The notes under the pieces were generated by a model. The model searched no databases and had not been told where the DNA came from. It saw only the letters and a program-made list of their open reading frames with translations. Of a DNA stretch of 64,000 bases, positions 45,681 to 61,080 are shown in pieces. Each line of letters begins with the position of its first letter. Position 1 is the first letter of the stretch. Origin of the DNA: Xylocopa sonorina (Eukaryota; Arthropoda; Insecta; Hymenoptera; Apidae); assembly GCF_050948175.1 (NCBI RefSeq), contig NW_027490391.1, positions 62,001 through 126,000 on the forward strand. The letters run 5' to 3'. Position numbers and translations under genes: made by a program.

Positions 45681-48600
45681 CTTAAAACGCGATATCGCAT
45701 CTCATTTCTATGTTTCATGGTAAGATATAATATGATTTGCGAAGTGTTATGTATTCCTCGTCTACACTTCAAATGAATGTGAATGCGACACTTCCTCGGT
45801 AGGAAATAGCGTTTGCAGATGTCTGCGTTTCGTAGCAATAGAGTTCTATTGCTTCTTAAAACGCGATATCGCATCTTATTTCTATGTTTCATGGTAAGAT
45901 ATAATATGATTTGCGAAGTGTCATGCATTCCTCGTCTACGATTCAGATGAATGTAAATGCGACACTTCCTTGCAAGGAAATAGCGTTTGCAGATGTCTAC
46001 GTATCGTAGCAATAGAGTTCTTATGATTCTTAAAACGCGAAATCGCATCTCATTTCTATGTTTCATGGTAAGATACAACATGATTTGCGAAGTGTTATGT
46101 ATTCCTCGTCTACACTTCAAATGAATGTGAATGCGACACTTCCTCGCTAGGAAATAGCGTTTGCAGATGTCTACGTATCGAAGCAATAGAGTTCAAATGC
46201 TTCTTAAAACGAGATATTGCATCTCATATCTATGTTTCATGATAAGATATAATATTCATTGCGAAGTGTTATGCATTCCTCGTCTACACATCAAATGAAT
46301 GTAAATGCGACACTTCCTTGCAAGGAAATAGCGTTTGCAGATGTCTACGTATCGAAGCAATAGAGTTCAAATGCTTCTTAAAACGAGATATTGCATCTCA
46401 TATCTATGTTTTATGATAAGATATAGTATTCATTGCGAAGTGTTATGCATTCCTCGTCTACGACTCAAATGAATGTAAATGCGACACTTCCTTGCAAGGA
46501 AATAGCGTTTGCAGATGTCTACGTATCGTAGCAATAGAGTTCTTATGATTCTTAAAACGCGATATCGCATCTCATTTCTATGTTTCATGGTAAGATATTA
46601 TATGATTTGCGAACTGTTGTGTATTCCTCGACTACACTTCAAATGAATATAAATGCGACACTTCCTTGCAAGGAAATAGCGTTTGCAGATGTCTACGTAT
46701 CGAAGCAATAGAGTTCAAATGCTTCTTAAAACGAGATATTGCATCTCATATCTATGTTTCATGATAAGATATAATATTCATTGCGAAGTGTTATGCATTC
46801 CTCGTCTACGATTAAAATGAATGAAAATGCGACACTTCCTTGCAAGGAAATAGCGTTTGCAGATGTCTACGTATCGTAGCAATAGAGTTCTAATGCTTCT
46901 TAAAACGCGATATCGCATCTCATTTCTATGTTTCATGGTAAGATATAATATGATTTGCGAAGTGTTATGTATTCCTCGTCTACACTTCAAATGAATGTGA
47001 ATGCGACACTTCCTCGCTAGGAAATAGCGTTTGCAGATGTCTGCGTATCGTAGCAGTAGAGTTCTAATGCTTCTTAAAACGCGATATCGCATCTCATTTC
47101 TATGTTTCATGGTAAGATATAATATGATTTGCGAACTGTTATGTATTCCTCGTCTACATTTCAAATGAATGTAAATGCGACACTTCCTTGCAAGGAAATA
47201 GCGTTTGCAGATGTCTACGTATCGAAGCAATAGAGTTCAAATGCTTCTTAAAACGAGATATTGCATCTCATATCTATGTTTCATGATAAGATATAATATT
47301 CATTGCGAAGTGTTATGCATTCCTCGTCTACGATTAAAATGAATGAAAATGCGACACTTCCTTGCAAGGAAATAGCGTTTGCAGATGTCTACGTATCGTA
47401 GCAATAGAGTTCTAATGCTTCTTAAAACGCGATATCGCATCTCATTCCTATGTTTCATGGTAAGATGTAATATGATTTGCGAAGTGTTATGTATTCCTCG
47501 TCTACACTTCAAATCAATGTGAATGCGACACTTCCTCGCTAGGAAATAGCGTTTGCAGATGTCTGCGTATCGTAGCAGTAGAGTTCTAATGCTTCTTAAA
47601 ACGCGATATCGCATCTCATTTCTATGTTTCATGGTAAGATATAATATGATTTGCGAATTGTTATGTATTCCTCGTCTACACTTCAAATGAATGTGAATGC
47701 GACACTTCCTCGCTAGGAAATGGCGTTTGCAGATGTCTACGTATCGTAGCAATAGATTTCTAATGCTTCTTAAAACGCGATATCGCAACTCATTTCTATG
47801 TTTCATGGTAAGATATAATATGATTTGCGAAGTGTCATGTATTCCTTGTCTACACTTCAAATGAATGTAAATGCGACACTTCCTTGCAAGGAAATAGCGT
47901 TTGCAGATGTCTACGTATCGAAGCAATAGAGTTCAAATGCTTCTTAAAACGAGATATCGCATCTCATTTCTATGTTTCATTGTAAGATATAATATGATTT
48001 GCGAAGTGTTATGTATTCCTCGTCTACACTTCAAATAAATGTAAATGCGACACTTCCTTGCAAGGAAATAGCGATTGCAGATGGCTACGTATCGTAGCAA
48101 TAGAGTTCATATGATTCTTAAAACGCGATATCGCATCTCATTTCTATGTTTCATGGTAAGATATAACATGGTTTGCGAAGTGTTATGTATTCCTCGTCTA
48201 CACTTCAAATGAATGTGAATGCGATACTTCCTCGCTAGGAAATAGCGTTTGCAGATGTCTACGTATCGTAGCAATAGCTTTCTAATGCTTCTTAAAACGC
48301 GATATCGAATCTCATTTCTATGTTTCATGGTAAGATATAATATGATTTGCGAAGTGTTATGTATTCCTCGTCTACACTTCAAATGAATGTGAATGCGACA
48401 CTTCCTCGGTAGGAAATAGCGTTTGCAGATGTCTGCGTATCGTAGCAATAGAGTTCTATTGCTTCTTAAAACGCGATATCGCATCTCATTTCTATGTTTC
48501 ATGGCAAGATATAATATGATTTGCGAAGTGTCATGCATTCCTCGTCTACGATTCAGATGAAGTTAAATGCGACACTTCCTTGCAAGGAAATAGCGTTTGC

Positions 48601-51600
48601 AGATGTCTACGTATCGTAGCAATAGAGTTCTTATGATTCTTAAAACGCGATATCGCATCTCATTTCTATGTTTCATGGTAAGAAACAACATGATTTGCGA
48701 AGTGTTATGTATTCCTCGTCTACACTTCAAATGAATGTGAATGCGACACTTCCTCGCTAGGAAATAGCGTTTGCACATGTCTACGTATCGAAGCAATAGA
48801 GTTCAAATGCTTCTTAAAACGAGATATTGCATCTCATATCTATGTTTCATGATAAGATATAATATTCATTGCGAAGTGTTATGCATTCCTCGTCTACACA
48901 TCAAATGAATGTAATTGCGACACTTCCTTGCAAGGAAATAGCGTTTGCAGATATCTACGTATCGAAGCAATAGAGTTCAAATGCTTCTTAAAACGAGATA
49001 TTGCATCTCATATCTATGTTTTATGATAAGATATAATATTCATTGCGAAGTGTTATGCATTCCTCGTCTACGATTCAAATGAATGTAAATGCGACACTTC
49101 CTTGCAAGGAAATAGCGTTTGCAGATGTCTACGTATCGTAGCAATAGAGTTCTTATGATTCTTAAAACGCGATATCGCATCTCATTTCTATGTTTCATGG
49201 TAAGATATTATATGATTTGCGAACTGTTGTGTATTCCTCGACTACACTTCAAATGAATATAAATGCGACACTTCCTTGCAAGGAAATAGCGTTTGCAGAT
49301 GTCTACGTATCGAAGCAATAGAGTTCAAATGCTTCTTAAAACGAGATATTGCATCTCATATCTATGTTTTATGATAAGATATAATATTCATTGCGAAGTG
49401 TTATGCATTCCTCGTCTACGATTCAAATGAATGTAAATGCGACACTTCCTTGCAAGGAAATAGCGTTTGCAGATGTCTACGTATCGCAGCAATAGAGTTC
49501 TTATGATTCTTAAAACGCGATATCGCATCTCATTTCTATGTTTCATGGTAAGATATTATATGATTTGAGAACTGTTGTGTATTCCTCGACTACACTTCAA
49601 ATGAATATAAATGCGACACTTCCTTGCAAGGAAATAGCGTTTGCAGATGTCTACGTATCGAAGCAATAGAGTTCAAATGCTTCTTAAAACGAGATATTGC
49701 ATCTCATATCTATGTTTCATGATAAGATATAATATTCATTGCGAAGTGTTATGCATTCCTCGTCTACGATTAAAATGAATGAAAATGCGACACTTCCTTG
49801 CAAGGAAATAGCGTTTGCATATGTCTACGTATCGTAGCAATAGAGTTCTAATGCTTCTTAAAACGCGATATCGCATCTCATTTCTATGTTTCATGGTAAG
49901 ATATTATATGATTTGAGAACTGTTGTGTATTCCTCGAATACACTTCAAATGAATATAAATGCGACACTTCCTTGCAAGGAAATAGCGTTTGCAGATGTCT
50001 ACGTATCGAAGCAATAGAGTTCAAATGCTTCTTAAAACGAGATATTGCATCTCATATCTATGTTTCATGATAAGATATAATATTCATTGCGAAGTGTTAT
50101 GCATTCCTCCTCTACGATTAAAATGAATGAAAATGCGACACTTCCTTGCAAGGAAATAGCGTTTGCAGATGTCTACGTATCGTAGCAATAGAGTTCTAAT
50201 GCTTCTTAAAACGCGATATCGCATCCCATTTCTATGTTTCATGGTAAGATATAATATGATTTGCGAAGTGTTATGTATTCCTCGTCTACACTTCAAATGA
50301 ATGTGAATGCGACACTTCCTCGCTAGGAAATAGCGTTTGCAGATGTCTGCGTATCGTAGCAGTAGAGTTCTAATGCTTCTTAAAACGCGATATCGAATCT
50401 CATTTCTATGTTTCATGGTAAGATATAATATGATTTGCGAAGTGTTATGTATTCCACGTCTACACTTCAAATTAATGTGAATGCGACACTTCCTCGGTAG
50501 GAAATAGCGTTTGCAGATGTCTGCGTATTGTAGCAATAGAGTTCTATTGCTTCTTAAAACGCGATATCGCATCTCATTTCTATGTTTCATGGTAAGATAT
50601 AATATGATTTGCGAAGTGTCATGCATTCCTCGTCTACGATTCAGGTGAATGTAAATGCGACACTTCCTTGCAAGGAAATAGCGTTTGCAGATGTCTACGT
50701 ATCGTAGCAATAGAGTTCTTATGATTCTTAAAACGCGAAATCGCATCTCATTTCTATGTTTCATGGTAAGATACAACATGATTTGCGAAGTGTTATGTAT
50801 TCCTCGTCTACACTTCAAATGAATGTGAATGCGACACTTCCTCGCTAGGAAATAGCGTTTGCAGATGTCTACGTATCGAAGCAATAGAGTTCAAATGCTT
50901 CTTAAAACGAGATATTGCATCTCATATCTATGTTTCATGATAGGATATAATATTCATTGCGAAGTGTTATGCATTCCTCGTCTACACATCAAATGAATGT
51001 AAATGCGACACTTCCTTGCAAGGAAATAGCGTTTGCAGATGTCTACGTATCGAAGCAATAGAGTTCAAATGATTCTTAAAACGCGATATCGCATCTCATT
51101 TCTATGTTTCATGGTAAGATATAACATGGTTTGCGAAGTGTTATGTATTCCTCGTCTACACTTCAAATGAATGTGAATGCGATACTTCCTCGCTAGGAAA
51201 TAGCGTTTGCAGATGTCTACGTATCGTAGCAATAGCTTTCTAATGCTTCTTAAAACGCGATATCGAATCTCATTTCTATGTTTCATGGTAAGATATAATA
51301 TGATTTGCGAAGTGTTATGTATTCCTCGTCTACACTTCAAATGAATGTGAATGCGACACTTCCTCGGTAGGAAATAGCGTTTGCAGATGTCTGCGTATCG
51401 TAGCAATAGAGTTCTATTGCTTCTTAAAACGCGATATCGCATCTCATTTCTATGTTTCATGGCAAGATATAATATGATTTGCGAAGTGTCATGCATTCCT
51501 CGTCTACGATTCAGATGAATGTAAATGCGACACTTCCTTGCAAGGAAATAGCGTTTGCAGATGTCTACGTATCGTAGCAATAGAGTTCTTATGATTCTTA

Positions 51601-53559
51601 AAACGCGATATCGCATCTCATTTCTATGTTTCATGGTAAGAAACAACATGATTTGCGAAGTGTTATGTATTCCTCGTCTACACTTCAAATGAATGTGAAT
51701 GCGACACTTCCTCGCTAGGAAATAGCGTTTGCACATGTCTACGTATCGAAGCAATAGAGTTCAAATGCTTCTTAAAACGAGATATTGCATCTCATATCTA
51801 TGTTTCATGATAAGATATAATATTCATTGCGAAGTGTTATGCATTCCTCGTCTACACATCAAATGAATGTAAATGCGACACTTCCTTGCAAGGAAATAGT
51901 GTTTGCAGATATCTACGTATCGAAGCAATAGAGTTCAAATGCTTCTTAAAACGAGATATTGCATCTCATATCTATGTTTTATGATAAGATATAATATTCA
52001 TTGCGAAGTGTTATGCATTCCTCGTCTACGATTAAAATGAATGAAAATGCGACACTTCCTTGCAAGGAAATAGCGTTTGCATATGTCTACGTATCGTAGC
52101 AATAGAGTTCTAATGCTTCTTAAAACGCGATATCGCATCTCATTTCTATGTTTCATGGTAAGATATTATATGATTTGAGAACTGTTGTGTATTCCTCGAA
52201 TACACTTCAAATGAATATAAATGCGACACTTCCTTGCAAGGAAATAGCGTTTGCAGATGTCTACGTATCGAAGCAATAGAGTTCAAATGCTTCTTAAAAC
52301 GAGATATTGCATCTCATATCTATGTTTCATGATAAGATATAATATTCATTGCGAAGTGTTATGCATTCCTCGTCTACGATTAAAATGAATGAAAATGCGA
52401 CACTTCCTTGCAAGGAAATAGCGTTTGCAGATGTCTACGTATCGTAGCAATAGAGTTCTAATGCTTCTTAAAACGCGATATCGCATCACATTTCTATGTT
52501 TCATGGTAAGATATAATATGATTTGCGAAGTGTTATGTATTCCTCGTCTACACTTCAAATGAATGTGAATGCGACACTTCCTCGCTAGGAAATTGCGTTT
52601 GCAGATGTCTGCGTATCGTAGCAGTAGAGTTCTAATGCTTCTTAAAACGCGATATCGAATCTCATTTCTATGTTTCATGGTAAGATATAGTATGATTTGC
52701 GAAGTGTTATGTATTCCTCGTCTACACTTCAAATTAATGTGAATGCGACACTTCCTCGGTAGGAAATAGCGTTTGCAGATGTCTGCGTATTGTAGCAATA
52801 GAGTTCTATTGCTTCTTAAAACGCGATATCGCATCTCATTTCTATGTTTCATGGTAAGATATAATATGATTTGCGAAGTGTCATGCATTCCTCGTCTACG
52901 ATTCAGGTGAATGTAAATGCGACACTTCCTTGCAAGGAAATAGCGTTTGCAGATGTCTACGTATCGTAGCAATAGAGTTCTATTGCTTCTTAAAACGCGA
53001 TATCGCATCTCATTTCTATGTTTCATGGCAAGATATAATATGATTTGCGAAGTGTCATGCATTCCTCGTCTACGATTCAGATGAATGTAAATGCGACACT
53101 TCCTTGCAAGGAAATAGCGTTTGCAGATGTCTACGTATCGTAGCAATAGAGTTCTTATGATTCTTAAAACGCGAAATCGCATCTCATTTCTATGTTTCAT
53201 GGTAAGATACAACATGATTTGCGAAGTGTTATGTATTCCTCGTCTACACTTCAAATGAATGTGAATGCGACACTTCCTCGCTAGGAAATAGCGTTTGCAG
53301 ATGTCTACGTATCGAAGCAATAGAGTTCAAATGCTTCTTAAAACGAGATATTGCATCTCATATCTATGTTTCATGATAAGATATAATATTCATTGCGAAG
53401 TGTTATGCATTCCTCGTCTACACATCAAATGAATGTAAATGCGACACTTCCTTGCACGGAAATAGCGTTTGCAGATGTCTACGTATCGAAGCAATAGAGT
53501 TCAAATGCTTCTTAAAACGAGATATTGCATCTCATATCTATGTTTTATGATAAGATATA

Positions 53560-56500
53560 ATATTCATTGCGAAGTGTTATGCATTCCTCTTCTACGATTC
53601 AAATGAATGTAAATGCGACACTTCCTTGCAAGGAAATAGCGTTTGCAGATGTCTACGTATCGTAGCAATAGAGTTCTTATGATTCTTAAAGCGCGATATC
53701 GCATCTCATTTCTATGTTTCATGGTAAGATATTATATGATTTGCGAACTGTTGTGTATTCCTCGACTACTCTTCAAATGAATATAAATGCGACACTTCCT
53801 TGCAAGGAAATAGCGTTTGCAGATGTCTACGTATCGAAGCAATAGAGTTCAAATGCTTCTTAAAACGAGATATTGCATCTCATATCTATGTTTCATGATA
53901 CGATATAATATTCATGGCGAAGTGTTATGCATTCCTCGTTTACACATCAAATGAATGTAAATGCGACACTTCCTTGCTAGGAAATAGCGTTTGCAGATGT
54001 CTACGTATCGTAGCAATAGAGTTCTTATGATTCTTAAAACGCGATATCGCATCTCATTTCTATGTTTCATGGTAAGATATAATATGATTTGCGAAGTATT
54101 ATGTATTCCTCGTCTACACTTCAAATGAATGTGAATGCGACACTTCCTCGCTAGGAAATGGCGTTTGCAGATGTCTACGTATCGTAGCAATAGATTTCTA
54201 ATGCTTCTTAAAACGCGATATCGCAACTCATTTCTATGTTTCATGGTAAGATATAATATGATTTGCGAAGTGTCATGTATTCCTTGTCTACACTTCAAAT
54301 GAATGTAAATGCGACACTTCCTTGCAAGGAAATAGCGTTTGCAGATGTCTACGTATCGAAGCAATAGAGTTCAAATGCTTCTTAAAACGCGATATCGCAC
54401 CTCATTTCTATGTTTCATGGTAAGATATAATATGATCTGCGATGTATCATGTATTCCTCGTCTACACTTCAAATGAATGTAAATGGGACACTTCCTTGCA
54501 AGGAAATAGCGTTTGCAGATGTCTACGTATCGTAGCAATAGAGTTCTTATGATTCTTAAAACGCGAAATCGCATCTCATTTCTATGTTTCATGGTAAGAT
54601 ACAACATGATTTGCGAAGTGTTATGTATTCCTCGTCTACACTTCAAATGAATGTGAATGCGACACTTCCTCGCTAGGAAATAGCGTTTGCAGATGTCTAC
54701 GTATCGAAGCAATAGAGTTCAAATGCTTCTTAAAACGAGATATTGCATCTCATATCTATGTTTCATGATAAGATATAATATTCATTGCGAAGTGTTATGC
54801 ATTCCTCGTCTACACATCAAATGAATGTAAATGCGACACTTCCTTGCAAGGAAATAGCGTTTGCAGATATCTACGTATCGAAGCAATAGAGTTCAAATGC
54901 TTCTTAAAACGAGATATTGCATCTCATATCTATGTTTTATGATAAGATGTAATATGATTTGCGAAGTGTTATGTATTCCTCGTCGACACTTCAAATCAAT
55001 GTGAATGCGACACTTCCTCGCTAGGAAATAGCGTTTGCAGATGTCTGCGTATCGTAGCAGTAGAGTTCTAATGCTTCTTAAAACGCGATATCGCATCTCA
55101 TTTCTATGTTTCATGGTAAGATATAATATGATTTGCGAACTGTTATGTATTCCTCGTCTACACTTCAAATGAATGTGAATGCGACACTTCCTCGCTAGGA
55201 AATGGCGTTTGCAGATGTCTACGTATCGTAGCAATAGATTTCTAATGCTTCTTAAAACGCGATATCGCAACTCATTTCTATGTTTCATGGTAAGATATAA
55301 TATGATTTGCGAAGTGTCATGTATTCCTTGTCTACACTTCAAATGAATGTAAATGCGACACTTCCTTGCAAGGAAATAGCGTTTGCAGATGTCTACGTAT
55401 CGAAGCAATAGAGTTCAAATGCTTCGTAAAACGAGATATCGCATCTCATTTCTATGTTTCATTGTAAGATATAATATGATTTGCGAAGTGTTATGTATTC
55501 CTCGTCTACACTTCAAATAAATGTAAATGCGACACTTCCTTGCAAGGAAATAGCGATTGCAGATGGCTACGTATCGTAGCAATAGAGTTCATATGATTCT
55601 TAAAACGCGATATCGCATCTCATTTCTATGTTTCATGGTAAGATATAACATGGTTTGCGAAGTGTTATGTATTCCTCGTCTACACTTCAAATGAATGTGA
55701 ATGCGATACTTCCTCGCTAGGAAATAGCGTTTGCAGATGTCTACGTATCGTAGCAATAGCTTTCTAATGCTTCTTAAAACGCGATATCGAATCTCATTTC
55801 TATGTTTCATGGTAAGATATAATATGATTTGCGAAGTGTTATGTATTCCTCGTCTACACTTCAAATGAATGTGAATGCGACACTTCCTCGGTAGGAAATA
55901 GCGTTTGCAGATGTCTGCGTATCGTAGCAATAGAGTTCTATTGCTTCTTAAAACGCGATATCGCATCTCATTTCTATGTTTCATGGCAAGATATAATATG
56001 ATTTGCGAAGTGTCATGCATTCCTCGTCTACGATTCAGATGAATGTAAATGCGACACTTCCTTGCAAGGAAATAGCGTTTGCAGATGTCTACGTATCGTA
56101 GCAATAGAGTTCTTATGATTCTTAAAACGCGATATCGCATCTCATTTCTATGTTTCATGGTAAGATATTATATGATTTGCGAACTGTTGTGTATTCCTCG
56201 ACTACACTTCAAATGAATATAAATGCGACACTTCCTTGCAAGGAAATAGCGTTTGCAGATGTCTACGTATCGAAGCAATAGAGTTCAAATGCTTCTTAAA
56301 ACGAGATATTGCATCTCATATCTATGTTTCATGATAAGATATAATATTCATTGCGAAGTGTTATGCATTCCTCGTCTACGATTAAAATGAATGAAAATGC
56401 GACACTTCCTTGCAAGGAAATAGCGTTTGCATATGTCTACGTATCGTAGCAATAGAGTTCTAATGCTTCTTAAAACGCGATATCGCATCTCATTTCTATG

Positions 56501-59500
56501 TTTCATGGTAAGATATTATATGATTTGAGAACTATTGTGTATTCCTCGAATACACTTCAAATGAATATAAATGCGACACATCCTTGCAAGGAAATAGCGT
56601 TTGCAGATGTCTACGTATCGAAGCAATAGAGTTCAAATGCTTCTTAAAACGAGATATTGCATCTCATATCTATGTTTCATGATAAGATATAATATTCATT
56701 GCGAAGTGTTATGCATTCCTCGTCTACGATTAAAATGAATGAAAATGCGACACTTCCTTGCAAGGAAATAGCGTTTGCAGATGTCTACGTATCGTAGCAA
56801 TAGAGTTCTAATGCTTCTTAAAACGCGATATCGCATCCCATTTCTATGTTTCATGGTAAGATATAATATGATTTGCGAAGTGTTATGTATTCCTCGTCTA
56901 CACTTCAAATGAATGTGAATGCGACACTTCCTCGCTAGGAAATAGCGTTTGCAGATGTCTGCGTATCGTAGCAGTAGAGTTCTAATGCTTCGTAAAACGA
57001 GATATCGCATCTCATTTCTATGTTTCATTGTAAGATATAATATGATTTGCGAAGTGTTATGTATTCCTCGTCTACACTTCAAATAAATGTAAATGCGACA
57101 CCTCCTTGCAAGGAAATAGCGTTTGCAGATGGCTACGTATCGTAGCAATAGAGTTCATATGATTCTTAAAACGCGATATCGCATCTCATTTCTATGTTTC
57201 ATGGTAAGATATAACATGGTTTGCGAAGTGTTATGTATTCCTCGTCTACACTTCAAATGAATGTGAATGCGATACTTCCTCGCTAGGAAATAGCGTTTGC
57301 AGATGTCTACGTATCGTAGCAATAGCTTTCTAATGCTTCTTAAAACGCGATATCGAATCTCATTTCTATGTTTCATGGTAAGATATAATATGATTTGCGA
57401 AGTGTTATGTATTCCTCGTCTACACTTCAAATGAATGTGAATGCGACACTTCCTCGGTAGGAAATAGCGTTTGCAGATGTCTGCGTATCGTAGCAATAGA
57501 GTTCTATTGCTTCTTAAAACGCGATATCGCATCTCATTTCTATGTTTCATGGCAAGATATAATATGATTTGCGAAGTGTCATGCATTCCTCGTCTACGAT
57601 TCAGATGAATGTAAATGCGACACTTCCTTGCAAGGAAATAGCGTTTGCAGATGTCTACGTATCGTAGCAATAGAGTTCTTATGATTCTTAAAACGCGATA
57701 TCGCATCTCATTTCTATGTTTCATGGTAAGATATTATATGATTTGCGAACTGTTGTGTATTCCTCGACTACACTTCAAATGAATATAAATGCGACACTTC
57801 CTTGCAAGGAAATAGCGTTTGCAGATGTCTACGTATCGAAGCAATAGAGTTCAAATGCTTCTTAAAACGAGATATTGCATCTCATATCTATGTTTCATGA
57901 TAAGATATAATATTCATTGCGAAGTGTTATGCATTCCTCGTCTACGATTAAAATGAATGAAAATGCGACACTTCCTTGCAAGGAAATAGCGTTTGCATAT
58001 GTCTACGTATCGTAGCAATAGAGTTCTAATGCTTCTTAAAACGCGATATCGCATCTCATTTCTATGTTTCATGGTAAGATATTATATGATTTGAGAACTA
58101 TTGTGTATTCCTCGAATACACTTCAAATGAATATAAATGCGACACTTCCTTGCAAGGAAATAGCGTTTGCAGATGTCTACGTATCGAAGCAATAGAGTTC
58201 AAATGCTTCTTAAAACGAGATATTGCATCTCATATCTATGTTTCATGATAAGATATAATATTCATTGCGAAGTGTTATGCATTCCTCGTCTACGATTAAA
58301 ATGAATGAAAATGCGACACTTCCTTGCAAGGAAATAGCGTTTGCAGATGTCTACGTATCGTAGCAATAGAGTTCTAATGCTTCTTAAAACGCGATATCGC
58401 ATCCCATTTCTATGTTTCATGGTAAGATATAATATGATTTGCGAAGTGTTATGTATTCCTCGTCTACACTTCAAATGAATGTGAATGCGACACTTCCTCG
58501 CTAGGAAATAGCGTTTGCAGATGTCTGCGTATCGTAGCAGTAGAGTTCTAATGCTTCTTAAAACGCGATATCGAATCTCATTTCTATGTTTCATGGTAAG
58601 ATATAATATGATTTGCGAAGTGTTATGTATTCCTCGTCTACACTTCAAATTAATGTGAATGCGACACTTCCTCGGTAGGAAATAGCGTTTGCAGATGTCT
58701 GCGTATTGTAGCAATAGAGTTCTATTGCTTCTTAAAACGCGATATCGCATCTCATTTCTATGTTTCATGGTAAGATATAATATGATTTGCGAAGTGTCAT
58801 GCATTCCTCGTCTACGATTCAGGTGAATGTAAATGCGACACTTCCTTGCAAGGAAATAGCGTTTGCAGATGTCTACGTATCGTAGCAATAGAGTTCTTAT
58901 GATTCTTAAAACGCGAAATCGCATCTCATTTCTATGTTTCATGGTAAGATACAACATGATTTGCGGAGTGTTATGTATTCCTCGTCTACACTTCAAATGA
59001 ATGTGAATGCGACACTTCCTCGCTAGGAAATAGCGTTTGCAGATGTCTACGTATCGAAGCAATAGAGTTCAAATGCTTCTTAAAACGAGATATTGCATCT
59101 CATATCTATGTTTCATGATAAGATATAATATTCATTGCGAAGTGTTATGCATTCCTCGTCTACACATCAAATTAATGTAAATGCGACACTTCCTTGCAAG
59201 GAAACAGCGTTTGCAGATGTCTACGTATCGAAGCAATAGAGTTCAAATGATTCTTAAAACGCGATATCGCATCTCATTTCTATGTTTCATGGTAAGATAT
59301 AACATGGTTTGCGAAGTGTTGTATTCCTCGTCTACACTTCAAATGAATGTGAATGCGATACTTCCTCGCTAGGAAATAGCGTTTGCAGATGTCTACGTAT
59401 CGTAGCAATAGCTTTCTAATGCTTCTTAAAACGCGATATCGCATCTCATTTCTATGTTTCATGGTAAGATATAATATGATTTGCGAAGTGTCATGCATTC

Positions 59501-61080
59501 CTCGTCTACGATTCAGGTGAATGTAAATGCGACACTTCCTTGCAAGGAAATAGCGTTTGCAGATGTCTACGTATCGAAGCAATAGAGTTCAAATGCTTCT
59601 TAAAACGAGATATTGCATCTCATATCTATGTTTTATGATAAGATATAATATTCATTGCGAAGTGTTATGCATTCCTCTTCTACGATTCAAATGAATGTAA
59701 ATGCGACACTTCCTTGCAAGGAAATAGCGTTTGCAGATGTCTACGTATCGTAGCAATAGAGTTCTTATGATTCTTAAAGCGCGATATCGCATCTCATTTC
59801 TATGTTTCATGGTAAGATATTATATGATTTGCGAACTGTTGTGTATTCCTCGACTACACTTCAAATGAATATAAATGCGACACTTCCTTGCAAGGAAATA
59901 GCGTTTGCAGATGTCTACGTATCGAAGCAATAGAGTTCAAATGCTTCTTAAAACGAGATATTGCATCTCATATCTATGTTTCATGATAAGATATAATATT
60001 CATTGCGAAGTGTTATGCATTCCTCGTCTACACATCAAATGAATGTAAATGCGGACACTTCCTTGCTAGGAAATAGCGTTTGCAGATGTCTACGTATCGT
60101 AGCAATAGAGTTCTTATGATTCTTAAAACGCGATATCGCATCTCATTTCTATGTTTCATGGTAAGATATAATATGATTTGCGAAGTATTATGTATTCCTC
60201 GTCTACACTTCAAATGAATGTGAATGCGACACTTCCTCGCTAGGAAATGGCGTTTGCAGATGTCTACGTATCGTAGCAATAGATTTCTAATGCTTCTTAA
60301 AACGCGATATCGCAACTCATTTCTATGTTTCATGGTAAGATATAATATGATTTGCGAAGTGTCATGTATTCCTTGTCTACACTTCAAATGAATGTAAATG
60401 CGACACTTCCTTGCAAGGAAATAGCGTTTGCAGATGTCTACGTATCGAAGCAATAGAGTTCAAATGCTTCTTAAAACGCGATATCGCACCTCATTTCTAT
60501 GTTTCATGGTAAGATATAATATGATCTGCGATGTATCATGTATTCCTCGTCTACACTTCAAATGAATGTAAATGGGACACTTCCTTGCAAGGAAATAGCG
60601 TTTGCAGATGTCTACGTATCGTAGCAATAGAGTTCTTATGATTCTTAAAACGCGAAATCGCATCTCATTTCTATGTTTCATGGTAAGATACAACATGATT
60701 TGCGAAGTGTTATGTATTCCTCGTCTACACTTCAAATGAATGTGAATGCGACACTTCCTCGCTAGGAAATAGCGTTTGCAGATGTCTACGTATCGAAGCA
60801 ATAGAGTTCAAATGCTTCTTAAAACGAGATATTGCATCTCATATCTATGTTTCATGATAAGATATAATATTCATTGCGAAGTGTTATGCATTCCTCGTCT
60901 ACACATCAAATGAATGTAAATGCGACACTTCCTTGCAAGGAAATAGCGTTTGCAGATATCTACGTATCGAAGCAATAGAGTTCAAATGCTTCTTAAAACG
61001 AGATATTGCATCTCATATCTATGTTTTATGATAAGATATAATATTCATTGCGAAGTGTTATGCATTCCTCGTCTACGATT
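53560..61080. repeat. 35-monomer spaced repeat (about 6090 bp offset)
   Basis: About 53560-54960 matches about 59648-61050. Markers such as CATTCCTCTTCTACG (53582, 59670), CTTAAAGCGCGATATCGC, TATTATGTATTCC and GATCTGCGATGTATCATG recur in the same order. The offset is 6088 to 6089 rather than 6090 because of the private 2-bp deletion near 59320 and 1-bp insertion near 60053. Confidence 0.82.
55421..58552. repeat. 9-monomer tandem higher-order repeat (2 x 1566 bp)
   Basis: 55421-56986 is followed by 56987-58552 at 1566 bp. Shared variants: GCTTCGTAAAACGAG (55421, 56987), TTGCAGATGGCTACG (55558, 57124), GAACTATTGTG (56528, 58094), TTTGCATATGTC (56428, 57994). Confidence 0.82.
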